Positions 24,423-36,663 of a stretch of DNA of 64,000 bases are shown here, in pieces. The notes beneath the pieces were generated by a model. It ran no database searches. It was not told the origin of the DNA and worked only from the letters and a program-made list of their open reading frames with translations. The stretch comes from Pontederia crassipes. Taxonomy: Eukaryota; Streptophyta; Magnoliopsida; Commelinales; Pontederiaceae. The stretch covers positions 67,842,118 to 67,906,117 of the forward strand of contig CM060190.1 in assembly GCA_030549335.1 (NCBI GenBank). Reading direction: 5' to 3'. Position numbers and translations under genes: made by a program. The stretch's first letter is position 1. Each line of letters begins with the position of its first letter.

Positions 24423-25850
24423 TGTACTCTTTGCCCTCTCCTCCTAAGCACCCCTTACTCTGCACTGTGCACAGCATCTAATCTAATTGAGCACTGGTTT
24501 TGGGGGAGGATCACGTTGGTCAAACACGGCGGGCGCTCAATAATGCAAGAAACATGGTGCAAGGATTTAGGCAAGTGCTGCTGATGCATACATAATGCTT
24601 ACAAGTAGAACACAGATCGAGCTAAACGAGGAGGATAACGATGGCCCCATATATACCTCCATCCACAGCACTGATTAGCTTAAAGTTATTGATCACATAC
24701 AAAGACGAATTGCCAACTCAATTGGCACCAGACAGTTCGACTCGGCAATTTTTATCTCAAGAAAGGGCCACACCCCTCTTCATATTTTGTAGCCTTTGAT
24801 TTTTGTTCCTTGTATCATGTCATTCTTTCTCTAGTGTTCATTAGTTTATTAATCTATCTTTACTATTGACACCGCACACAAAAAGAATACAAATATTTTT
24901 TTTATGAAATTCATTCTAAATTGGACTAGTTCATTGAAAAGCAACGTGAAAATAATAATTACAAGGATGCATAATAACTCAATTCCCTGCCGGAGTTTAT
25001 ATATATAGGAACTTTAAATACAAAACAGGAAATAAAAGTTTTAAAATAGTTAGGCTGATCTCCTAGCCCTTTGTAGTCGTCCCAAATGTTTAAACGTCTA
25101 TTAATATAAAGATCAGAGAAAACTTACAATTAGGTTAAGAGATAAGTGTTTACGTATGCATGCACAGGGATTTATAACAATCCAGAAATCTGATTAACAG
25201 GAACACACCAAGAAAGCATGCCAAGTATGGATCTTGTAATGTGGAAGTACTCTCATTTGTGGGGAGGACGGTGTACTTAGATTGGAGAGTGCAGTCATGT
25301 TTCCTGTGTCTTAATTGGTGGTAGCTGGTCACCCATAAGTACTTCTCCCTTATACACAGTAGACTCCAACTAAATTTGGCACCATCGTTGCTCCTCCGTC
25401 GTCTTGTTCTTACATTTTTTTTGGGTCCACAATCCACATCCAGGTCAAGTGAAAAGACGAGCTTAGGACGTGGCTGGCCTTGCATCACTGCCTGCACAGC
25501 ACTACGTTTTACCTGATAGGACTCGCATAGTTACGACTAATAATGACAAGTAAAACCAACCTTAAAAAGTGCGCACACACAGGGATATTGCACACACAGA
25601 GATGGGAAGAAAAGGTAAAAAGAAAAAAAAAATGCTGCTCATGAGGCCCTTAATATAATTTACATGATGTTTGATGACCTAAATCCTTTCTTAAAAGCGA
25701 AGGTTGGACCATTTGTTTTTAGGGACGAAAGTTTTTCACACCTCGAGAGTTCAAAGTGCACTTAGTTGCTAACTCATTCATTTGTGTTGCGATGCTTCGA
25801 GACCTCTTATTCGGAGTTCATATTACTTATCTTGATGGTCTAAGACTCTA
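24423..25850. other. Intergenic DNA with one unassigned short frame
   Basis: A minus-strand frame from an ATG at about 25485 down to 25150 encodes about 110 residues starting MQGQPRPKLVFSLDLDVDC. A donor-like GTAAGA follows residue ~25, so only the first part may be exonic. I recognise no family and give it no gene call. Confidence 0.3.
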
Positions 25851-26417
25851 AGGATCATTTGGTAAAAGATAATTTAGATATATTATCGATTATTTTATTT
25901 AAAATTTTTAGAGTTCATCACATTACTTCGTTTGGTTATCGTGAATTATTAATAATTTTAATTACTTTAATAATCTTAATTACAATCTCATTAGTAATTT
26001 AAATAGCAGACGGAGAAGATGATTTTTCATATTATCAGTTACTTGATAAAAATATCTATTCCATAAAATTTTCTAATTTTAATATTTTATTATTAAATAA
26101 ATATAATTTAACTGCATTTCTTTTATTATTTGAATCTTTTATAAACAATTCTTAATTTTTTACTCATCTTATTTTATTTATATTTATTTTTCTATTTTTT
26201 GTTTTATTTATTTAGTATACTATATGATGAACGTGTAAAATAATTTTTAGAAGTATTTTGGTAATTTACTCTCTAACTATTTTAACCATGATTTATATTA
26301 CCAATGCTCGTCAAATACTATAATATGATATTATCGGTTATTTAAATAATGATAATCTATTTAAATGATTATATAAATTATCGATTAATTAAATCGGTAA
26401 TGCACTAAACGGTCCCT
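25851..26417. mobile_element. hAT-like MITE
   Basis: The left end AGGATCATTTGGTA and the inverted right end AGGGACCGTTTAGTGCATTA match the RGGRNCRTTTRG termini of plant hAT-type MITEs. The interior is AT-rich with dispersed GATAATTTA/TAAATTATC phrases. The 8-bp flanks (agactcta and agatcttt) match only partly. Confidence 0.5.
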
Positions 26418-26761
26418 AGATCTTTAAAGAATATATTAACATAGTCCCCTAAAAAAAATTAAAGTCAATATCAACTTAATCATATTATAGAGTTTGCTGC
26501 AATAACTGTACTTATGCATCAAATAAAAAAATTGAACTCATCTGAATGGTTTGGATATTGTTATAAAAAGTGGCATAATATCCCCAAAAATGTGATAATT
26601 TAATAATTTATAACTTAATTCAAGAGGATAAAGTATTAAAATTTTAAATATTACATACATATAAAAAAATATATCTACATGTTATCTAAACTAATTCATT
26701 TTACTCTAATTTAGAAAAGGAGTAAAGAACTCATTTTTGAGCTGCAAGTTGCAGTACAAGT

Positions 26762-26813
26762 AGCTCCATTGACCTATTGTAAAGATGAAATTTTGCTATA
26801 CAATAAGTTTATA

Positions 26814-26852
<39 letters not shown>

Positions 26853-26909
26853 TATTAAGTAGGTCCATCGACCTATTGCAAAGGTGAAATTTTGCTATAC
26901 AATAAGTCG

Positions 26910-26940
<31 letters not shown>
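26762..26940 (+). repeat. Two-copy tandem repeat with TA and GA tracts
   Basis: The phrase CGACCTATTG...AAATTTTGCTATACAATAAGT, followed by (TA)n and (GA)n, occurs twice in a row (about 26762-26865 and 26866-26940). A related fragment recurs at about 30848-30900. Confidence 0.7.
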
Positions 26941-26941
<1 letters not shown>

Positions 26942-27768
26942 GGGAATATTAGTGTGCTATCACACTTTTGTGGTAGCACTATGCATCCACGTCTTTGGGG
27001 TCGTCCGATATGAGATTGAGGGTTCTGATGTGTACGCGCCGGTTCAGAAGATTTTTTCGAGTGGTTTAGGTCGCAGGATCGAGCGGTGCAACACATTGGA
27101 GGGGTTTTGAGGGATCGAGCAATTCGACGCGTTGGAGGGGGTTCGAGGTTCTGACGTCTACGCAGGGTTGGAGGGAGCTTTCGACGTCGGCGTGTGTGGC
27201 TTCTGACATGGGCTTCCAATGTCGGTGGTTCTAGCGTGGACATGTCCTCCTCCCATAGGTGACTCTCTGCTGCATCGACGGATGCAAAAAAGGGGGCGAG
27301 TTGGCGCGTGGTTCAATGAGTGGAAGGGCGATAGTTCCGTGTTGAGCTGAGAGCAATGATGGAGGTCGGCGGCGAGCTGGGAGCAAAAATTTGGATCCGC
27401 GCGACAAAGGTTAGCAACATGACGAAGGCCGTCGACAGTGCGATGGAGGTCGGCAGCGCGACGCGAGCGAATTTGAATCTGTCGCTGTTGGAGCGGAGAC
27501 TGGAGATGCAATTTGATCGATCTCCCGCCGCCCTCCACATAAGCTCATCGATCGCTGCCACCCTCCGTGCAAGATCGCCGATGCCTTCGCTTGCAAATCA
27601 TAGGCGATAAAGAAAAAGGGGATGCACAGAAGACACGGTCGAACTCTACACTGAACCGCTCGAACCCTTACGTTGAACCGGACGCGCTTTCATCAAGATC
27701 ATCCATCTCAAATCAGATGATCTTAAAAGTGTGGGAGCAGGGTGCTACCACAAACACTAATATTTCTC
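26941..27768. mobile_element. TIR element with GC-rich core
   Basis: The left end GGGGAATATTAG and the inverted right end GAGAAATATTAG match. The arms also share GTGGTAGCAC, CACACTTTT and (A)TATGAG/TTTGAG blocks over about 70 bp. The core (27020-27700) is GC-rich, with open frames on both strands (for example minus 27158-27538). None resembles a family I know. This is the same architecture as 19926-20783 and 62795-63673, but the ends differ. The left flank is (TA)n(GA)n, hiding any target duplication. Confidence 0.55.
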
Positions 27769-28771
27769 ATATATTATATTATATATATATTAGGAGTAAC
27801 AAAAAAAATTGGATCCTTTCCTGTGATATCCGGACAAAAAAGATTTATACGCCCGGCTCCTCCAATTGCTTGAATCATCGTTTTAGTTTAGCTCGGAGAA
27901 ATTAAAGGACGACAAGTAGCAACCCTAAAGTTCAAACGACAAATTCATAGCTGTGAGTGGAGCAAAAGGTGGATTGTGATGTTTCAACCTTCATCAACTC
28001 ATTGTGAACTAGTAAGATTTTTTTCGATTTGACCTAATATAAGAAAATTAAACTCTGAAAATAAAAAAATGTCTTAACCTCTTGTTATTTTCCGAATGAT
28101 AATGTGCGTCGCTACACCTTAATTCTCATGAACCAGTAAGTTAAGAGTAGAGCAATCAATCATATCTTGGCGCTGTTAAGACTAGTTAATGCCTGAGCCA
28201 ATTGTTCACAGCCAATCAAATCCAATATAGTACACTTTTATTTTATTTTGTCTTCTTTTTGAATAATTGAGTCACTAATCTTTAGCATAGGTTGTGTTGT
28301 GTGATCATAATTCTTAAAAAAAAATGGAACAACTGCAATTTGGTAATTTTCTGATTGATTTAAATTTGGACTACGTGCAGTTTGTGAAAAGGTGCATGGC
28401 ACCGCTGCATCGTAACGCGAAACCACGTCCACATGCTGTTGCTTGGAGAAAACTACTTCCAGTTCATTTCTCATCTCAAGAAAAATTTAATTAAAAAAAA
28501 AAAAGAGAACTGACTGGAAAACAAATCCGCAATTAAAATTTTTGGACCTCTCTTTAAGTTCTTGCCAAGAACATGCATGACATATATATTCATATCTTAA
28601 CATCGAAATTAACAAGTAAACTCCTAATTATATATGTTCAAAGTTCTCATGAAGAATTAATTGGAACAAAAAAAAAAGGAATTAATTAAAAGCTCATATT
28701 GGCATTAATTTGTACAAATATATATATGTATTATATATATATAGCAGAATTATTAGTTATTATTAGAATTA
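27769..28771. other. AT-rich intergenic DNA
   Basis: No gene is visible. It contains short TA tracts and A/T runs and ends with the target-site copy of the next element. Confidence 0.6.
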
Positions 28772-29299
28772 GGGTTATGGTCATAATTTTTTTCTAAACT
28801 ATCATGATTTTTCACATCTAATTTCGAATCACGAACTTATTTTTTTGAATCCCTAAATTATCGTGACTTTTTTACTTTAATCCTCCCGTCTATTTTTATA
28901 ACATTTTTTGTTACTTTTATTTTTTTATTTATGAAAAGACTAAATTATTCTTCACTTCAGAAAAAAATGAAATAACAAATATAAAAAATACAAAAAATCA
29001 TTCGAATGACTAAAGTTGTAAACAAAAAAATTTGTCATTTATGAAGAAGACTAAATTTTTCTCCCCCATTTTTTTATTTTTATTTTTTATTTTTTTATTT
29101 GTGTGTTATGATGGGAGGGGTAATTTAGTCTTTTCATAAATAAAAAAAAATAAAAAGTAACAAAAAACGTAGCAGAAGTAGACAGAATGACTAAAGTGAA
29201 AAAATCGTGATTGTTTAATGATGCAAAAAAATAAGTTCGTAATTTCGAATTAGATGTAAAAAATCGTGATAGTTTAAGAGAAATTTATGAAAATAACCC
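28772..29299. mobile_element. Foldback Mutator-like MITE
   Basis: The ends are GGGTTAT and ATAACCC, and the arms are long inverted copies: CATCTAATTTCGAA against TTCGAATTAGATG, and ATTTATGAAAAGACTAAAT against its inverse. Most of the element is arm, so the transcript would fold into a long hairpin. Flanks are ttagaatta (28763-28771) and taagaatta (29300-29308), a 9-bp target duplication with one mismatch, as expected for Mutator-type transposition. Confidence 0.75.
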
Positions 29300-29546
29300 T
29301 AAGAATTATTGTCTTTTGGCAATATACGCGTCCAATATTATGCATGAATTATTTATAATACGCTGTCGTTAACTATAAATTTATACGATGATGACATGCA
29401 ATCATGCAAGCCAGTTAACGCCACTTGACTGCAAATTGAAAAGTTACAATTAGAAAAAAGAAGTTCCAATTAAAAGTGAAAGAAGACGGACGTAACGGCG
29501 CCGGACCTATTTCTCGCCGGCCGGTCGAGGCCTGAGAGTGACGTCA

Positions 29547-30194
29547 TCATACTTCGACGCTGCAGGCGGTGATCTGTTGTAAACAAAGCTTGCCGCCTTC
29601 CTGGAACGAGAGGAACGCCGGGCAGGTGACGTAGAGGTGGTAGTGGCCGGAGACCCATGTCCCGACCCTCCACCGGACCCGGCCGTCCACCTTCACGTAC
29701 AGCACGAGGTAGCCGGAGGCGAAGTCCTGCGACAGGGCGTCGCACACGAACGGCGCCACCGGGATCTGGTTCCCGAAGAGGAGCGGCGACCAGACGTCGA
29801 CGCCGTTGTGGCCAAGGTAGGTCCTCGGCACGGCGGTGGCCGCGGTGACCTGCTGGTTCCTGTAGGTGACGAACACGTGGGCGCGGTCGAAGTGGATGCC
29901 GACGCGGTCGTTGGGGTTGCGGATTGAGATGGTCGGTTGAACCAGAGTCGTCAACAGGTTCTTCGGCGGCGCTGTGAGGTTGAACTGGTGGACAGTGAAG
30001 TCCTTCAGGTAGAACCTCGGTTTCGTCGGGCGCAGGACTGCCCACACGATCAGGACGACGAGGAGGACGGCGACGACGACGGCGACGGACCACCAGAAGA
30101 GGCAGCGGAGGAACCTCCGGCGCCTGCAGCCGCACTCACAGGATCCATGGCCTCCGCAGGAGGACCCGTGCATTCCGCAGTCCTTCTTCGTCAT
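29547..30194 (-). CDS. NDR1/HIN1-like (NHL) LEA_2 membrane protein
   Basis: Single-exon gene for 215 residues, the normal NHL length. A Cys/Gly-rich cytoplasmic N-terminus (to about residue 24) and an Arg cluster (RRRR) precede one membrane span (about 31-54). The outer LEA_2 domain follows, with the family signatures NPNDRVGIHFD (93-103), YLGHNGVDVWSPLLFGNQIP (127-146) and a C-terminal Cys pair. Plasma-membrane NHL proteins act in pathogen and abiotic stress signalling; the exact substrate or partner is not shown by sequence. The start is the first ATG after a GC-rich leader with GAC/GAA triplet repeats. A TATA-like run lies about 90 bp upstream. A long frame (221 codons) in another minus frame, and plus-strand frames, are GC-driven shadows. 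Confidence 0.9.
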   Translation of the reverse strand: MTKKDCGMHGSSCGGHGSCECGCRRRRFLRCLFWWSVAVVVAVLLVVLIVWAVLRPTKPRFYLKDFTVHQFNLTAPPKNLLTTLVQPTISIRNPNDRVGIHFDRAHVFVTYRNQQVTAATAVPRTYLGHNGVDVWSPLLFGNQIPVAPFVCDALSQDFASGYLVLYVKVDGRVRWRVGTWVSGHYHLYVTCPAFLSFQEGGKLCLQQITACSVEV

Positions 30195-30280
30195 GATGGA
30201 CGACGACGACGGCGACGAAGAAGAAGAAGAAGAAGTCGCAGGCGAAACGTAGGGGGAGAAGGAAGGTGGTATTTATTTAC

Positions 30281-30290
30281 ATATATATAT
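30281..30290 (-). promoter_or_regulatory. TATA-like element of the NHL gene
   Basis: An ATATATATAT run about 87-96 bp upstream of the ATG at 30194 is followed on the minus strand by GTAAATAAATACC. Position fits a core promoter. Motif evidence only. Confidence 0.4.
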
Positions 30291-30299
30291 GTAGTAGTG

Positions 30300-31880
30300 G
30301 AAGAATGAGCAGCCGAAGTGAACAGCCAAAAATAAATATAATGGAAACAATATTCTTTTAGTAAAATATTTCATTTTATGTCTTTTTAAACTTGTAACAG
30401 CCATAAGAAAAAAGTTAAGGAATATTTCACCGAAAAACAAATTGAAGAAAATATATAAATTGTTTGAAGAAGTTGAACTCTTATTATTGGATAGCTACCA
30501 GTCTAATTTATTTTTATACAAAATAATTAATCCTTTTGATTGATCATAGATGTCGCCTATGGCTATGTTTTGTTGAAAAAAAAGCTTAAATATTGATTCA
30601 ACAATTATCACTCGGATAAGTGAATGATATATTATAAAATTTTACATAAATACGAGACTAAAATTAATATGTTGAACTGTTTACGCTACATCAAATTAAA
30701 TAGATCTAATGTTTCATGTATAAAATAATGTTAACATAGTTTTATTATCAAATTGTATAATTTATCATGCCTTTTATTTAGCACGGAAAAGACATTTTAC
30801 AAATATTTTGTAAAGGAATTATAAGTGTACAACGCGCCATATAATAACTTGTATAGTAAAATTTTATTTTTACAATAAGTCGATAAACCTATTTCGACTA
30901 TTGACGTAATAATAATCGCATATCAATAAAATTTCTATTTGACATATTTTTCTGTTATCACGCCTTTTTTCATTAGGAAAAGAAGAAAATATAATCGTAT
31001 CATATTTTTATGTAAATTGAAATGCTGCATGTTTTCTTCTTACGATTATCAATATCTAACTAAATTAAATGAATTTAGCATGTAAAATATGGAAAATTAA
31101 TTTAATTTTCAATAGTATCTTTATAATTGAGCCAACTCGATGCACATGGATATTGTAGACAAAGGAACAGGTCATGGTCTATGGAACAGAGTTGGTGTCA
31201 AGTCTCCTTGTGGACCACCCACGTCAAAAAGTTTGAAGCTGACGTGAACTGCGTACTGCTGATCCTGTTGGTAGGAGGCTGCTGACGACGCACACAAATA
31301 TTTGTTTAATTTTTCAGTTCAATAATATATATTCGTCAACGTCAATGGTAATATATTTTCGGATTAATGCCTTTTTGGGATTCTATTTCGTTTACGATCA
31401 TTATTTAATTCATTTATTATACAAACACTACGATACTTTTCTGGCATCTAGCAATTTTTTTTCTACCAATAATAGTTTTTCTAAAAAAAATTTCGAGTGA
31501 AACAACATCTTTGAAGAGAAAAAAATTTATCATAACGAGCTAATTAAATATTAATATTATTTAGCATGGCGAATATTCTGAAAAGGAAATAATTACTATT
31601 TTAAAAACGGTTCAATTGGCTTCGACTTCCCACTTCAAATTCGTCATAAGCATTAAAAAAGATTAATTAGTCTTTTTGAAAGGGATATGGACGAATAAAT
31701 CGTTTAGTATATGATACATAAGTTAACTTTTATAACATCATATTTTATGTCAACTGGGCTCAATTGTCCTCAGATTTTTAGGTCACCAATCAAGTTAAAA
31801 GAATGTACGGTGACATTTGTGTGGTACATGTCCCATCAAACTTATTAAAACATTATAATTTGATCTCTAGTTAAAAAAAT

Positions 31881-31911
<31 letters not shown>

Positions 31912-34900
31912 TAACTCATGTAAGATACTTTCTTCAAATTAAAGTTTTCACAGTTCTCAACAATAAAAATCTGCTAAAAAAGTTTTTAAATAATGGATGA
32001 TATCCTTAGATACAATACGACACAATAAAATAACTCAAAACGCAAAGGAACTACATTTTGTAAAAAAAAAAAATTAATTTGGCTTGAAAAATTGAATTAT
32101 CCAAATCTTGATTATACAAAAGTTAAGTGTCTCGTATAATGAAACCTAAAATTGAATCTTCCTTGATACATGATACTTGAAACTATCATCAAGGGTAAAG
32201 ATCTCATAAGAAAGAAAAGAGGTTGCATAATTAAATATTGAAAACACCACCATTTTTGTCATATCCAAATATGCAATAAAAAAATGCTACTATAATATTC
32301 GAAATATACCCTGTGATTCGTCTTCAAACTGATAGTGCCCTACCTACAATCCGAATTTTTTTTTCTATCACATGAAAGCTTCATGAATTGCTAGGGAGAT
32401 AACAAGGGAATGGAGGCGAATGATGAAGAGAAAAGTTTGGCTCCTTTCTAACCTCCACTATAGTGACACTGAGCCAACCATTTGTCTCATTGTTCTTTCT
32501 CTAAATCCTTCACAACAGTTTATGTATGCTCCATCATCAACCTCACCCTTGAGAATATCTTCCTAATTCTGCCATAGCCATCCACTCATTAATAGGCCTG
32601 TAACTAGGCACATGATAATAAAAATTAGCATGACTCATCTCTCTAAGTGCAGCAGTAACAAGGACATGCTCCAGAAGACGAACTCTGCTGCCATCAACTT
32701 TCACAAGATTCTAAATTTCTCATTGTACGTGTACATGGAGAGAGACAGATATTACTGTTCTAATGCATCATCAAATTAAGTTGCACAGCACTCGATATTC
32801 AGCTGATGGTAGATTTCTGAGTGGCCATTGAACGAGCGAGAGAAATAAGAGAGAGGAGAGGTCTCTTTTAGTTTGCAATGGAATCACATGATGAACGGGA
32901 AGGTTTGTGGAAACTTGAAAAGGAAAGAAAGCTTCATATACTTGATCGAGAGAAAACAGCAAGAACAAGTGATTCGAACTTCAACAAGAGAAACAGTTGG
33001 CTTTGTTTCTTCTACAAAAGTAATAGGTGATAGAGAACAATGAGCATGCCACACTGCATATATGATGCACCATCCTAATATACCTTCTTCAAATTTGAAG
33101 TTCAAAACTGGGATGCATGTGCATTTTGCACTATATGATATGCCCAAAAATGTTTCCGACTTGATTCAGGTAGTGTTTCAATTAGAACATGGGTTCTAAA
33201 GTTCAAGGTTTGTGGGGATCGTAAATGCATAATACACCACCAACTATGGCTTCAAGGAAAGGGGAAGATAACCCCACAGAAAAGATATCTTGCCCTTCTC
33301 TTTGGCCAGGTCCAGGCGCTCTCCAGATCATCTCCTATTTTAGATATATTCTCTATGATCAAGAAACTGCAATTATAAAAAAGCATGAAAATTGTGCAGC
33401 ATCAAATCTCTTTCACAAAGGACATGCAGAACGTGTCCCATAAAATAGTCCACCTTTGTTAAATTGCGATGACTAGGCCACACAAGTATTGGGTCACTGG
33501 AGGAGCATCATGTGGAGAATGATGAGAAAGAAGCCAAGTTGAAGTAGACAATGTACCAAACTGAAACGATTCGCCTTTCATTGACGTCCATATCATCATT
33601 TTGGCTTAAGCAGCCTCCCACTAAATCTTTCGGATCAATAGCCAAAATGGCTGTGGGCAAACGAATACAGTGTATCTCCTAATCCTGGGAAAGAAAGATG
33701 ACATAAATGTGCCATCTGATATACTGTCAACTGAAGCAATTAGGTACTCCATAATTTATGCACTGATTATTTCAATGCAAGAAACAAGTTACTAAGGACC
33801 ATTCATTAAAGAGGCCTGGTAGCCATTCACAAAATTAAAGTTGTTAGCAAGAGTAAGAATACTTATGACACCATCTAGTCCAATGAATGATACTGGATCC
33901 TTTGACAGCGTTGTTCAACCAAACCATCATAATCTCAAACTCCTTAGGGAAGAGTAACGAAGTCAAGATCCAAGTCCCCCAAGCCAACGAAAAGAACTTC
34001 ACTTGTTCAGAAAATAACTAGTGACTATCAATATTTCACTATATATAAAAAATGGTTATAGGAATAACTAGAGTTTAAAGCCTTAGTGGGAGAACAACCT
34101 CATGCAGGTTTTGAAGAATGAATAAATATTTGTGAAACATGCACCTTCAAACTCAGAAAGTATCTGTGTCAATAAACCAGAACATATAGACGAAAGGTGT
34201 TGCAAGTGAGCCTTTGAATAATAACTCAGTTTTGAATAACAATAAATTTGTATCCTGGCTTTTCTGGAAAGAAAACTCTGTAATCTTTCGATGCCTTCGC
34301 AATCAAAGTCTATAAAAATTTCAACTCAAGGCACGGAATCCAGTTACCATCACTAACCTTAGCTAACTTCCAACAATGATCGAATTGATATGAAGGGTGC
34401 CAAGTTGTCTAGCTTTTGATTCTCACAAAGTGCTCCGCGGTCAATTAAAGGGCATACACTTTTTTAAAAACAAACAAGACCTTATCCCATTCAAGAGAAA
34501 CACAATGTTGAACCCCAAATTGAGAAAAAAAAGATGTCTCTAAAATACATGACCAGCAAGTTCCATAATCTTCCCTGTTGTGGTTCTTTGGCTATTTCGT
34601 CCCAATGCAAAGTCTGTATTCAGGGAAAATGTCTCTGGGTGCTCTTTCTTTGTATGGGGAGTGGATGGAATCAATGTATCCATCACAGACTTTATTTTCT
34701 AGCTCAAAAAAATAAAAAAAACTGTCCCTTCTTTGCTATCATGTTAATAATTTCAGATCAGTTATAATCCTAAAAGTTATCATCCTAACATGATCAAACT
34801 ATACTTTGCACAACTTTCTATTAGAAAATTACCCTCTGCTTAAAACTTCGTAGTCCGACATGAAAAATGTGAAGAATCATGTATATTCCTTTAGTCCCAA

Positions 34901-36663
34901 AAACAAATTTGTCACCTTCAGTTAGGTCATTATTTGGAGGAAACCAAGATCCTGCAGTATACTTTTGCATTTACAAATCTTTTTCATCATCCTGTTTAAC
35001 CATGGTAGGACACTTGCTTCTTATACCAAGCAAAGTCACCAAAGTGTTCTCAATTGGCCTGTCGGTTGAGGAAACATTCATAACAATAATGGAAACTATT
35101 AAAAATGAAGATATCCTAAAAATGCTAAAAAAGCTAAATTGCTTGGACAAAGTACATCACACATAACGTCCCATTCAATCATCAATAGTAAAACTTTATG
35201 AGCACTCAATATCTTTAGGGCCTGAGTAACACAGAGCACTTCATTTTACAATAACCTTGAAAATCTGTCATTTATTTTAGGAAGGAGGATCCGTCGCATT
35301 AAAGTCAGTACACCTATCACATCTTCCAAAGTAAACCCTAGCATCTCAAGGACTTTTCTTCTAATAATAATATGATGAACAGCTCACCCATTTTGCTCTC
35401 AAAAAGAAGGATGCGGCGGCAGAGACAATCCTCCTAAAGAAAGAAAACTCGAGGATGTAACTGAAAGAGATAAAAAGATAAATAAAGTAAATATGCATAC
35501 TTTTTTTAGGAGAATATGCAAACTTTTATATGCTCGTTGAGAGTTATCACATTCCGAACCAAGTCATGCAACTAGATTTTCTGTTCCATTTCACCACAAT
35601 AAGTGCACACTTAAATTTCCTATGACTTATCAGCTGAAAACTTGCCATTATAACTGCAGTATGACTGTTTAAGACTGGTGTTGTATTTTCAAAGTGTTTG
35701 AGAAGTACTTTAACTAAAACTAGAAGGCCTGGGTAAAACTTTCAACACTGAATATCCTGTTCCATGTTGAGCACGATAACAATAAGATAAAGTGAAGGAG
35801 AGAATGCATTTTGAACATGGCATTCACTTCAACAAGGAAATCTATTTCCACTTCTGTTTTTCATTTTTTTTTCTTCTAAGGGACCCGTTCAACTCTGGTG
35901 ATATCATGGTCTCAAATGGCTTCAGTGGATTGAAAAGCATTTCTCAGACAACAATTTAGCAGTCATCTGGAGAAAGATGGCAAACAGGGACCTAAGAACA
36001 CAATTGACTGACCAAATCCAAGGGCACCTAAGATATGTCTTATAGTAATTAGCAGTCACTTCAATATATGAACTCTCTTATTTTTCTGAAAAAAAACATA
36101 GAAAATAACAAATACATAAGATTCAATAGCAAAAATGAAGTTGAGACATGATTCACAAATCGTGAGATCTCTCAGCACACTGCCACATTGCTATCTAGAA
36201 TTTTAAATTTTGATCGCTTAATTATTATTTCTCTCATCTAATATCATGATGATAAAAGGAGGAAAATGAACTTGATGGTTCAACTGTTAACGTAAAAAGT
36301 CCAATCAGCGTCATATATGGATGGGCACTTATTTATTTGTGCTAATTTGTTCACTCCCTCAAAGGGTGAGGGGGTGTCATGGCAACGAGGAAAGGGCACC
36401 ATGATAAGGCACAAGTTGGTAATGCAGGTTCGGTTATGTGCCTGACAAAATGAATTGATAACAATATAACAATGTAACAAGAAGAAACAAGAAGTGAGGA
36501 CCATTTATTTACTACAGATAAACTAATGCAGTCTTCAAAACATTCAAAATGCTTGTTTTTCTTCAAGAATTCATGACATCACAGGGATTCACAAGGTTTA
36601 GATGTATAACACTGCAAACTATACACCTGAAAAATGAAGAAGAGGTGGCCATCTACTTACTTA
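30300..36663. other. Long gene-poor interval
   Basis: 30300-32340 is AT-rich, with a (TA)n tract at about 31880-31904. 32340-36660 has more balanced composition and many short frames of 60-95 codons (for example 33225-33443 and 34879-35166, plus), but none shows a recognisable domain or consistent splice sites. It may contain decayed gene or retroelement sequence; a protein search would be needed to say so. Confidence 0.4.

Noticed and set aside
29470-30135. 221-codon minus-strand frame overlapping the NHL gene
   Set aside because: Arg/Pro-rich shadow of the NHL reading frame; only the 29547-30194 frame carries family motifs.
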